Shown: one piece after another, positions 1-12,100 of the stretch
Numbering within the stretch: the stretch's first letter is position 1
How the letters are laid out: the number at the start of each line of letters is the position of its first letter
From: Callaeas wilsoni
Lineage: Eukaryota > Chordata > Aves > Passeriformes > Callaeidae
NCBI GenBank assembly: GCA_013398955.1
Contig: VWPU01002127.1
Coordinates: forward strand, 1 to 64,000
Reading direction: 5' to 3'
Length of the DNA stretch: 64,000 nucleotides
The notes under the pieces: generated by a model
Seen by the model: only the letters and a program-made list of their open reading frames with translations
Databases searched by the model: none
What the model was told of the DNA's origin: nothing
Position numbers and translations under genes: made by a program

Positions 1-15
1 CGAGCGGCCGCCGCC

Positions 16-112
16 ATGATGCCGGCCCTGGCCGCCCAGCGGCGGGGCTGCCGCGGCCTCTATCGCCTGTACCTGCGGTGCCAGGCAGCGCCGCGGCCCC
101 GCGCCTGCCACG
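16..112 (+). CDS. SLC30A9: SLC30A9 exon 1 (presequence)
   Basis: Codes residues 1-32 plus the first base of codon 33. The ATG follows GCCGCC, a good Kozak context. There are seven Arg and no Asp or Glu in 32 residues, as expected for a mitochondrial targeting peptide. The donor is GTGAGT at 113. Confidence 0.9.
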
Positions 113-3100
113 GTGAGTCCTGCGGGGCCCGGGCCGCTGCACTGCGCCGGCCGAGGCTCGCAGGGAGCTGCGACGGAGCTCCGCGCTCGCCTGGGGCACA
201 GCGAGTGCCGGCGCTCGCAGACAGTGGTGGCAGCCGGGGTCCCTCCCCAGGCGATAGCACTGCTCCCGGCTGCGGGCACCCGCGGGCCGGGACCCGCCCG
301 CAGCGCCGGCTGCTTTCAGAGGGTCGGCTTTAAAAAGAAGGAAAACGTGCAAGTGTTTTGCGAGCGCAGGGCCGGGCCGGGCTGGGCCAGCCCCGTGTGA
401 CGTACAGCGGGCGCGTCATGCCCGTGCCGGGCCCAAGTTTGCAGTAATTACGTAAAATGTAGCGCGGTCTTACGGCGTTTGTGTTGGTCCGAGGAGCGAG
501 CCCCGGCTTTTCCTTTAGGCCACAGATCTCGTGGAATTTGAATTCTAAGCAGTTTTGCCCCTTTTCGTGTAGTCACGGTTAAATTGCAGCAAATGCTCTT
601 TAACGGTTTCTTGTGTGTGCATGGATTAGTAGGAAAAATGCGCTCTAAATGTGCTGATTAAGTTTCTCCTTTTCAACTGCTCCAGTATCACCAAAGCTTA
701 GGAAACAACACTGCTCATCTTGTGCCGCGTATTTCCTGTAGTGTTTTATAAATTCGTAATCAGTATGTTCAGAGAACTGCGCTGAGTTCAGTATTAAGGG
801 CTTTTGTCACATTTGCAACAACTGCTAGTAAGAGCGGACCTTTTTTGGTGAAATTTTTCCTTCAGTAAGGTTCAGGTCGGTGCGTGTACACATGCAGGTG
901 CGCAGAAGACTGAAAAAAAGGAAAGCTGTTGAGACTTTTATTGAATGGACAGTTATGTAAAATGTAATCTTTTTTGTAAGAGTTGTGTTATTCATAGTTA
1001 AATGGTCGTGCTTTGTATGACTTTATTTACTGGCACCTCTTAATTATTTTTAAAAAGTGTATTTATTTTTTAGTGAGTGCTTTCCAAAGCAGCCAGTTTC
1101 CCTGCTGCATTTCTGGTTGGAGGTGTTATTTACCCTCTCTACAAAAGCGTTGTGCTCCCTAAAAGAAACTGGTTGCTAATACAGGTTGGTCTGTACTGCA
1201 ACTCTGCTTTTGGCTAAGCTTTTGAAATTGAAGATTGCCTACCCACGGTGGTTTCTCAGTGGACTTTTTGCATATTTATCTTGTAATTTGTCTGTTGTAA
1301 GTGTTGCAAAATTTAAGACACTTCCCTATAAAATGTTTTGTACAATCTTGTGTGCTTTTCTACATGATTTCTGTAGCAACTGTATAATTTGCACACAGTT
1401 CAGTTTTTCTTCATTGGTAAGCTGTGATTTGTACAGAGTGTGCACAGAGTGAAATGAAATGGCAACACTGGCAATAGTTTTGTAGTGGTCTGTATTTGTT
1501 CTTTTATCAATATATGGTTTTTAAAGACTGTGAGGCAGTATGACTAGAATGGGACTTAATGTATCAGAAAGCTGATCTTGTCAAATAGCTTTTTTTTTTT
1601 TAACCCTTAAGATCATCCAGAGCTCTCTGGAAAAAATGCATACTGGACTGTGGGGAAAAACCCCTTAATGTTAGAATGAAATGTAGAAGTGGATGTTTGA
1701 AGGGACGTAGTGAAAGCATGCTATATGCTCTCATTTTGTAGTTCATAAATGCAGGTAAAATAAGCATGGATCAGTACTTACAAGCTAACTTTCCATAACT
1801 TACCCTGGTAGAGCAGGCCCACTTTGCCTTTGTTTGCCTTCCAAAATGGCTGCCTGAAACAGCTTTTTTTTCTTCCCCTTGTTAGGATGGCAAGTTTCAA
1901 TGAAAAGTGGGAGCCTGTCTTATGTTCTACCATACAATCGCCTGCCTGTGCAGTTGATGAGTCAAGTGAGAGTTTATACCTCCAATGGTCAGAAGAAAGA
2001 TCTTGGATCAGAAGGTGCAAATGGATCAGCCCGTGGAGAAACCCTGCATAAAGTTGAAACAGGTAGTACTAAGCTACAATAAAGAGTATTTATAAAAATG
2101 TAAAAGCTTAATATATTTAGTGATAACATTTTTGTTTCAGTTGGGTAATATTACGATTGCAGAATTCTTAGTATTTTTTGGTTGTGGGCATCTATATGGA
2201 AATTCAAATGCATAAGCAGGGAGGAATGCTGAGATTTATTTCTTTGTCATTCTGGTATTTAAAGGGTTTAAGTTTGGAGTAATCAAATTTAAAGTGGTGA
2301 TGGAAAAAATGTGGATGTTGAAAGGGATTAAGTAATTTAAGGGATAAGAAATGGAATGTATTACTCATCTTTCACCACTTTTATTTGAATTTTTTTGTGG
2401 TATTTCAGGTCTGTTGTGTCAAAGGAACTAATGATAAAGATTGAATGAGTGTCACTATTGAGCATTGTGGCATCTTAAGGCCAAGCTATAAATGATGGGT
2501 GAAGAAAGTTGAGCTGTTTCATCTGCTAGAGCTTTCTAATCTGACAGTTGTTGGAACTGCAGCATTCACATTAAACATTTGATACAGTGTGCATAACCCG
2601 ACCCTCCCTGCTGTTTGATTGTCGATCTTGTGCTTGTTAGGTGCTTGTGAAATTCAGAACTGTCTTGTCCTTGCTCCATCGTAACAGCCTCTATTTTTCA
2701 TGCTTATTAACTGTGGGACTGCACAGATACAGGCTTGGAATACTGTGCTTAAGAGATAACAGATGCTTTTCAAAATGAAAGCTCTGTTTCTTTGTGCTTT
2801 TGTCTACAATGGAGTGCTCTTCTAAAGAAGATTTCCTCGTCAGGATAGCAGATATATGTTCCTTCTTTAGTAACTTGTAAATTCCTAGGGCTTGCAAGTG
2901 TCTTTCAAAGCTAGTAACTCTAGCCAGCTAAGAGGATTGCATTCTGATGTTTGGAAGTACAAAAGTGACTCTTAAAAATTGTTCAGTCTTGAAAGTTCTA
3001 CCATATCAACCTCTACTTGTCTGAAAAAACAGTGATTGTGAATGGAAGTATTCTGTATCATTTTTCCTCAGTGATACACCGTGATTTTGTTCCGTCTCTA

Positions 3101-6100
3101 AGCCGAGGTAGTAAACTTTGAAAGGGTACTTGATGTGCACAGACCTCTGTGCATGGATATAATCTTAATATTTTTGTGTCTTTTTTCCCCCCTCTGAAAT
3201 CTTGTGACCCAATCTTTTGTTAAATAGTATTTGTGATACTTCTTTTAATGATATAAATGGTTGTACATCTTTTTTGAAAAGAAGCTGCTACTCAGTTTTT
3301 GCAAAGCACTCTTAGCAGAAGTTTTTTATCATGAATATTCATAGGTCAGCTGCTTGGTATTTTAAACCAGGTAAGAAAAGAAAGGAACAACAAAGGGATT
3401 TTGTTTCTTTTGTTTTCAAGTGAAAGGGATGACTGTTTAAGGAATGCTAGTTAGTTATGGTGCAACCTTATTTGCTGAGTAGTAAAATCAACTTCATAAA
3501 TTTATAAGTGTTATTTTTCCAAAAAAGTATTCTTGAATTATTATTAGCTGTAATTCTCAGTTGCTTTTAGGGCATTAACTAATTGCCTGATTGAAATGTA
3601 GTTGTGTAGTCCAAGCTTCAAAAGAATCTGATCTTTGAATAATTTAAGTACCATATTAGGCTAGGAGTACCTCATTACTTAACATTAACCTGCTTGAAAA
3701 ATCTTCATTTTCAAAAATATACTACTTTCAATAAGGTCATTTTAAATTTTGTGAATGATTATGAATGTGTAGCAAACCTCCAAAGTTATAGAGTTGTAGT
3801 GCATAAAAGGGTGGGTATGTTGGTTTGACATGTTAGAACCATGAGGTTTTTGTTCTGAAAGCTAAGCTGAGATGTATGAAACAAGGATGCAATATTTGCT
3901 TGAATTTTCAAGTAGTACTTCTGGTTTCTATGTAGAAATCTCACTAAAATTACTGGAATTTAACATTTTCCAAATATTAAGATTCATTTTGATATTGTAA
4001 ATTATATTTTATTGGGGTTTTTTTATAGAATCATATCCTCAAGTTTCAAAACCAGCTAAAAGACTTTTTTTCGTTCCAGCTCCAGCTTGTTACATATGAG
4101 TAGTGGATTTTAGTTTAAATATTATGTGTTTTAAGAAGCTAGCTTTTTGTAAATGAAGAAGCTTTTGCCCCTTAAAATTGAATCCCAGCTTGGAAGCTCT
4201 GAAACACTCTGGTACATTGCAGCCATAAGCCATATAGAATTAATTATATTTACTAACCTAAAGTCTTGCATAAAAATATTTTTTTTTCATTCAGGATGCT
4301 TTCTGAAATACGTTGCAAATTGGTGTTCTTCTGCAAGCTGCTAGGAGTTTATTGATCAATGCTATACTAAATATTTGCTCTTTTTTTTTTTGTTAGTTTC
4401 TGTCTTTTGAGAGTTTTAAATGTTGGAAATCTGGCAAATACATTTTCTAATTGGCGGGGTGCAATGCAATATTAAGATATATTCTCATGTTACGTCAGTC
4501 AAACTCTTTACTGAAAACTCTTTACTCTTTACTTAACTCCTTCTATATTTACAGTGAGCTTTAATTTTATTTTACAGGACAAGATACAACCAATGCAGGC
4601 CAAAAGCAGCCTAAACAGCCAATCCAAGTAAAAGGTAAAGAGATACTTAGTGTATTGAAACTTTTCTGCTGTTTGCTAGTAGTCAAAAAAAAAAGTTGAA
4701 AGAAACTGTGTCTCCTCTTCAGTTGTGTAAACAAGTTATGTGAATAGCATTTTAAAACACACTTGTGTGCCAGCTTTGTTTGGTACCTGTTTGTTTGAAA
4801 ACAACTCCTAAGACATCAAACATAGCAGTATTCCTTCTAATTACTCACTCTTCTGTGTCTGTTTGAAATGTTCAATTAAGATGCAGAGTTCATCAGGAAA
4901 AGACTGATTTGGTTTTTTGTGTGTTGTCTCAGTCTGTCCTCCTTGTGTGTTTTTAGGCATGTCCACTCACCCTCTCAGACTTGATGTGGCTAAGCTGAGT
5001 ACTTGATCTGCCCCGTTCCTTGTTCTAAGTCTTCCTCTGTTCTTTCTTATTACTGAGTTAATCTAATCAGTGTTGCTTCTAAATATATTTTGACCACATG
5101 AACTGCCTAATCTGAGTTCTGTAAAATTCCCATTTGTGTGTAGTAATGTGGTGGGCTTGGCGCTGGCTGGGCACCAGGTGCCCACCCAAGCTGGTCTGTC
5201 ACTCCCCTCCTTAGCTGGATAGGGTAGAGAAAATGTAATGAAAGGCTCTCGAGTTGAGATAAGGACAGGGAGTGGGTAAAATAAGACTATAACTTTCTTT
5301 CATACTTTTAATTTATCCTGACTTGATTTCACTCCATCTTTCCTCCTTTCATTCCATTCACTCCTTCCACACTTCATTATACTGGTAGTTCCTATTGTGT
5401 TATTGTGAGAATTATGCCATTAGAAACTGCTTTAGATTGTTCCCAGCCTTCTACGTATCTGAAGTCCTTCCTTTCCTCAAAATAAATATCAAATCATAAT
5501 ATTTTTTTGTAACAAGGTGAGATCAGTATTTGTGTCTGTTTTCTGTACACTTTTGTCTACATCCTTTATGTCAATTTCTTTAGCTTTATTGTCTCTTAGT
5601 GTATGCATGCAGGGGGAAAATACAAGGTAGATAGGAGAAATTTCTGTGAAATAATTGTGAAAATAGATATATCTTTCAGTAAGAGTTTTCCCTCTCTAAA
5701 TTAAAGATGTGCAAGGAGGAATGTTAAGGATTTTGATAGTGTCTAGAAAGTGGAATTCTAATCTTAAAATGCTGCTCTGACTTAGAAACTTACCAATCCA
5801 AGTATTACTAAGTATTACAAAGACAGTAACATTTTAAAAGGCTGACTAATCTTAAAAAAGTGCTTTTTAAAGTGTTTTACTTACATCATCTCTTACTGAG
5901 CTTGTCTTTCTCTTGGAAACACCAAATAGGGTTTTTTTTGTCCACGTTTACTACAGTTTTATACAGTTACTTGAACTGGGAGTAAGATTGTTGAAATACT
6001 GTGCAGTGTACAATTACAGTACAATATATACAATGACAATATATGATTTAATTTAGCGACATTTACCTGTATTTCTGAAAGATGAATTAGTAAGTGTTTG

Positions 6101-9100
6101 ATAAATCTGAAAATTGCTTTTTACTAAGGTTAGGGTGAGTATTTGTTTTAAATAAAAGATGGGAAGTGTTCTTGATTAAAAATTATCAGCCTGTTCTAAC
6201 CTTAGTAAATGGTGTACTGTTTTTAGGAAACATCTAAAGTTTTTTTCATCACCTTCACTCAGGAGCTTTGTGGGATGAATGTGATTAGTCAGGGACTTAA
6301 AAAATTGTTCAAGTTCAAAGTGGATGAGAGAAATCAGATTATTATGATAAATATTGATACCTTTACTCTTTAGTGCACCATGGAGAGTCAAGCAATATAT
6401 TTTGCTGTTAAGCTTCAAAACACAGAAATAAGACAATGTAGAACTCTTGGAAAAATTTTCTCAAAGTCTTTAAAAGCAGTATCTTTCTGTAAGTATCTTG
6501 TTACTTAAGGAGTAGCTCTGGACCAACTATAGGAATCATACCAATCCAGTGATTCACAAGAAGTTCATGTGTGCTCTGAAGTCTTCTCACCAGTGGAATC
6601 TGAGCTTTTTGTTTTAAGTTGTATTCTGTAATGTTAGTTACATTACAGTGCTAGTTAGCTGTGTTATAGCCTTCTGAATGTAACTAGTCTTCCAATAAAC
6701 ATATTTTTAATGCATGTTAGTGTATAGTGATTTACATTTGAGAATAAGAGGAAGTTACGTACATATGGACAAGCAGGAAATAATGGCATAAATTTAAAAT
6801 TCCATTTATAATTTTTCTGAATATGTGTGGTATTATTTTCCTTGTGCGTGAAAATCTGATGTGGTAAGAGTACATCCTCTAGACATAAAAAGCATTATAA
6901 ATAAAGAATGTATATTTTTAATTGTTATGAATGCCCAATGTTAAGACTACTAATTTTGAAAGTAATTATTGAGAAGAATGGTGTATACAGTCTGTCTCAT
7001 TTCTCTGTATACTGTGCAAAGGTCAAAAGTCTTATCTGCAGAAGGTGGACTTGATTATTGGAAAAAATAGAAATGCAGCAGTCTGTTGCTATTTCAGTTG
7101 CTAGACCAAGGGTTTCCAAATGGCCATATCTGAATGCTCCTTATGTAGCCAAGCACCATCTTGGACATCAAAGTTGGAGAAGTAGCTGACAGTGGGAGTT
7201 AGGTTTGAGAGCCCTGAACTACAGCTTAGTAAGTAGCATTTTTGGAGGTAAATCATTCTACTCTTACTCATATCCACAATGAGGAAGATCCCTTTCTCTT
7301 CACTGTCAGTTTTCTGTGTCACTGGCAAACATTATTTTTCAGATTTCCACTTAGCGATATCACAGTATGACACTAGATTGAATTACTTTTTGAAGTTTCT
7401 GCTATAGTCTCCATGAATGACTTAACTTGTGTATCTATTTCTTTTTTTAAGTGAAAGCAGTCCTTAAAAAAAGAGAGTATGGACCAAAATACACACAGAA
7501 TAACTTCATCACTGGAGTCAGAGCAATAAATGAGTTTTGTCTTAAATCCAGGTATGATGGGTTTGAGTTGAGATTTAAATTCTGAATATTTGTTCATATG
7601 TGCATGAGAAGTAATTGTGATTGTAGAGTGATTTTGCACAACTTTTTCTAAATGCTTTTGTGGTATATGTAATTTAAAGTGGCTGGAGTTAGTTCTTGCT
7701 TAGTTTTACAGTGGACTAGGAGCTTGCACTTAATTTTCATGTTTCAGTACTTGCTTCTTAAAGTAGTTTATTTGTACTTATGAGACCATAAGTCTGGCTG
7801 GGGGAGACACCTCTGTTCCTCCCCTATTTTTACATAATGGTGTAGATGCCTTAATGTGTAGCTCAGCACAGGAAATTTTATGTTTCCTCAAGTAGCTTTG
7901 TTATCTTCATCCTTTTGCAGCTTGCGCTGGGAGTGTAAATTTTGGGATTAAATTTCTTAACTTTTCTTGTCACATGACTTCTGATTTCCATTTAGAGATA
8001 TTAATTCATGAAACCTCTTGTTTAGCATATGTGCACATTATCAGTTACATACAGATCATTCATTGGGTGCTTTATTATTTATTGTTTTAATACTTTGTCT
8101 TCAGTGTGTAGTATTTCATAGCATGAAGACATGATTTGGACTTCTGGATGTGCAAAACAGTAGTTTTCAATAGCCTCCTAGAGATCACTTGCTTCATGTT
8201 GTCTCTCTGTTCTGTTTGAAGTAAACTTCACTTTTTCTGTACAGCAAATTAGTTATATCAAAACCCTGGAATGTCACCCAGACATAAAAGTCAAATTAGA
8301 ACAATATGATCCTTTTCTTGCACTAAACTCTTTGTCCACTTTCCTTAGTGATTTAGACCAGCTGAGGAAAATTAAACGACGGAGTCCCCATGATGACACT
8401 GAGACTTTCACCGTGTACCTGAGATCGGATGTAGAGGCAAAGTAAGAACATTTAAAATGGATGATATGAGAGAGAGAGAAAAGAGTTTTAAAAGTCAGGT
8501 TTGCAATGTGAAAGGGCACTAATGTTTTCCATTTTCTATCTGAACAGTTTTTATATCCTAATTATTGTAATAATTACATTGTGTACATAAAATTGGAGGG
8601 TATGGTTTTATGCTTGAAAACGAATTTGCATGAATAGAATCATTAAGTTACTTTTACTTCATGCAGGTCTCTTGAAGTTTGGGGCAGTCCAGAGGCTCTT
8701 GCCAGAGAACGAAAACGACGTAAAGAGGCAGAGATCAAGTACAGAGAAAGTGCGTATAGAATATTCAAATGACTTGAAATGTAACAATCAGGTATGATTG
8801 TTAGAAATCCACAAGATAGTGTTATTTTATTGGGAACATGTAAATTTGGAACTAGCAGTTACTGACTAGGTTTTATGGCATAATGGTAGAGTAACATGTT
8901 ACTATCTATGCAGATACAGTCTGTTACTATCTTGCAAATTACCATCTTTGTGATACAGCAAGAATGTACATTCACTTGGGATCTGTAGTCATACTTTTTG
9001 GTGAGCGGCTTTGAATTGTAGATGATAATCTACATTTTCAATGCTTTCGCATTTTTTCTAATTGAGAATTTTGAAAAGATTTTAAACGGATCCAAATCTT

Positions 9101-12100
9101 AATACCGTACCATTACTCATTAATTTTTTCCTCTGAAAAGAATTCAGCTTGCCTTTGTCTTTCAGAAGGGGAGAAGTACCCCCAAATCATATTTTTTTTG
9201 TGTATTACTATTTTTGTTATCCTTGCTGGTATTATCAATAACATGTACAACCAAATCAGTAGTTTGTAATGTGTTTGGATCTGTCTAGTCAGTTAAAATC
9301 ACAGGAGAGGCAAAACTGCTTCAAGATACTTAGTTCAGTTGTGTGCCTTAAAATGAGAGGTCAATTTTTTTTGACAGAGTTGTGCCACTAGAACACCCTT
9401 CTGGCAAAAAGGCTAAAACTGCAGGCACCTGTTAAGGTATCTGTAAGTGTACTGAAAGTGCAGTCAGAAGCCTTGAAGAATAATTTTTGGATATAAATAA
9501 AATGCCTGAATTTGCAAAAGTGTGTTTTGACTTTTTCCCTCTTGCATTATCATTTGTTGGTAGAAATGGACCCAATGTATAGGATCATAACATATTGTGT
9601 TCAGCATTTTGCATGAGTATATAACAACATGTGTTTCTGATTAACAATATCAAAAGAGGAATTTTTCACAGATAGATCATGTAGCTCTTATTAGAAGTTG
9701 GATGCTGCATAAAAAATGTAGACTTCCATTCCTGAAACTACTGGTTACTAGTACATATTCATGATACTAATTTTGTATTGCAGATCTGTTTAGAAACCAA
9801 AGGCTGTTGTGGGAATACAAGGAGTTCTTTGGAAATACTAAGGTAAGGACATTTTCAAATATTTGGCTAGAAAAGTGTCATGAAATGTATTATGACACCT
9901 TTTGAAGGAAAATTTGTGTAACTGAACATTATTGGAATATACTTTTGCACTGTAATATACCAGATCTATATCTGATTTTTGCACAGTAGTAAATATGATG
10001 ATAGCTTGAATGGGTTCCTACTGTGATGATGTAATTGACCAGTAAGAGGGGTTTTTTTCAGTTGCCTTCGTATCAAAATTGCAGCTGTACTTGTGATTTC
10101 ATGTATAACCTATGAATATGTGTAGTGAATATATTGTTTATTAAAAAAACCTAAGTAAGTTTCTTTAAGGAACAAGACCCCAGAAGGTGAATGCTATTAT
10201 CTGTGCACTACTGACCCTTCCTCTTTGCTTAAGCAGACAAATACCCTAGATCCAGGTGCTTGAGTGTATAGAATGGTTCCTTAGCAGCCTCTGGGCCTTA
10301 TGGCTGCAGCGGCCTCTGCTGGAGACTTCATTGGATGTTTATCTGTTTTATAGCCAACCATTTGTAGAAATATGTAAGACCCAACTGCAGTTTGGCTGAA
10401 CATTCAGTAGTAAATTAGTTGCCCTCAAGAGCTTTTGCAATACAGGGCAGTGCTGTATTGCAAAATAAAAGTTTTTTATTTAATAATTTGTATAGTAAGT
10501 GTCTCATGAGGTCAAGATTTAGTTATTAAATAATCTGTTATTTCTTTATGTAGCCACGCTCCAGTACAGCAGCTATGTTTTTCAAGGGACCAGGGAAGGT
10601 GGTAATGGTAGCTATTTGCATGTAAGTAAAAAAAGTTTATGCAAGTATAAAGCAATTTGTTTGTATTATCCTGGAAATAGGAACAGTGTGTATATTTAAG
10701 ATAAACATACCTGTGTCTGTAACTAAAGTTAATAGATTTATCTATTTATTGTTGATAGGAGAGAGTTTATGTGAATACATTCATCAGTACGTAGAGGTCA
10801 GGTATTGAATATATCTCTGATGAGAGAAGAGCAATTTTTTTGGAATTGATCAAACTATACAGTTTCTTAAAGTAAAAACTAAAGTTTTGAAGGACGTGAA
10901 GAAGCAGGTATTTAGAGTTGTCCTTTTTTCTTGCTCCTTTTTCAGAGGAAGCTTTTCATACATTTTAAACAGTCTTCTATATAACGAACAGAAAATAATT
11001 CACTTTTCTCTTTATACTGTTATTTAACTATTTTCTTTTCTAATTGAAAAGGGGATATTTTTGGAGTTTTGTACTTTTCGCATGCTTTACAAGTTTGAAT
11101 GAAACAAGTTAATGATCCTGATGTAAAGCAAATGATCACAGAGACTATCTGGCATGAAATAGGAGGAAGTGTGTTAAGTTTCTCTCAGGATATGAAGGCT
11201 AAAACTTACTTGCCATGAAACCTTGCAGTTTTAAAATATATTTTGTTTTATAAAAGCTGGGGTTTTTTTTTAAGACACTGTTGATATAACTGAGCATAAT
11301 AGAAAGGGGAAAATACTTCTTTTGGCCCAGGAAACAAAAATGTTTTGAGCAGGAAGTAACTCTTTGAGCTTCTGCAAAACTGTGTTCTTTTATTTGGGGA
11401 AGAAAAATACAAAGCTCATTTGACTGAAAACCTCCTTCTTTACTGAGTATTCTACTACTAACTGTTCAGAGCCTTCTAAGTTAAAAAACATGTAAGAATT
11501 TTTAGTATGGATGTTTCTAATGGAAAAAAAAGACTAGGAGTGTTGTCATTTCTACCTCCTTCTGTTTCTTACACTCATACAGAGAAAACAGGCCTTTCCT
11601 CCTGCTTTGTAGACAGAGCATTGCTGTAAACATTGCATTCTTTTCATAAATACCTTTTGATTATTGGGTATTTTTATACATGAATGCCTGGCAGCTGGGC
11701 CAGGAGAAGTTTGTAGAGATAGTTATGGTGCTCAGTCATCTTTTTGTGGAGCTTTTTCGGAAGTTCAAGCTACTCTTGGAACTCAAATATCTGATGACTT
11801 TTCATCGATTTAAGTCAAGGCCACTATCAGTGCTCTTTTGTTTGTGGTCTTTTTAATGGCTTTTGGCTTTGTGTCAAGAAAGATCAATCTGTCTTAACTT
11901 TTCCAGTTAGAATTATTTGGTAAACTTTTAACAGACTTCAGGCTTCCCCCATGAGGATGTAATGTGGTTCAGTCAAAAGCACAGTTGTTCTCTGGATCCA
12001 TGTGTGAGGGTATAGACCAGCTGCACTGGAACACTCTGTTAATAGCTTTGGTTTGTGTTCTGTTAAGACTTCCTACTTTCAGGTCCATGCAGATAGAAAT

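Larger units (their letters stand above)
1..500. promoter_or_regulatory. CpG-rich promoter-proximal region of SLC30A9
   Basis: The first roughly 400-500 bases are GC-rich and full of CpG, in strong contrast to the AT-rich sequence that follows. The stretch covers the last 15 bases of 5' UTR, exon 1 and the start of intron 1, which is typical of a housekeeping CpG-island promoter. The transcription start lies left of the window, so the core promoter itself cannot be seen. Long open frames here, for example at 113-400, are a by-product of high GC and are not called as genes. Confidence 0.75.

Noticed and set aside
113..400. 95-codon frame in the CpG-rich region, and the read-through of exon 1 to 333
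   Set aside because: High GC removes stop codons. The GTGAGT donor at 113 and in-frame exon 2 show that exon 1 ends at 112.
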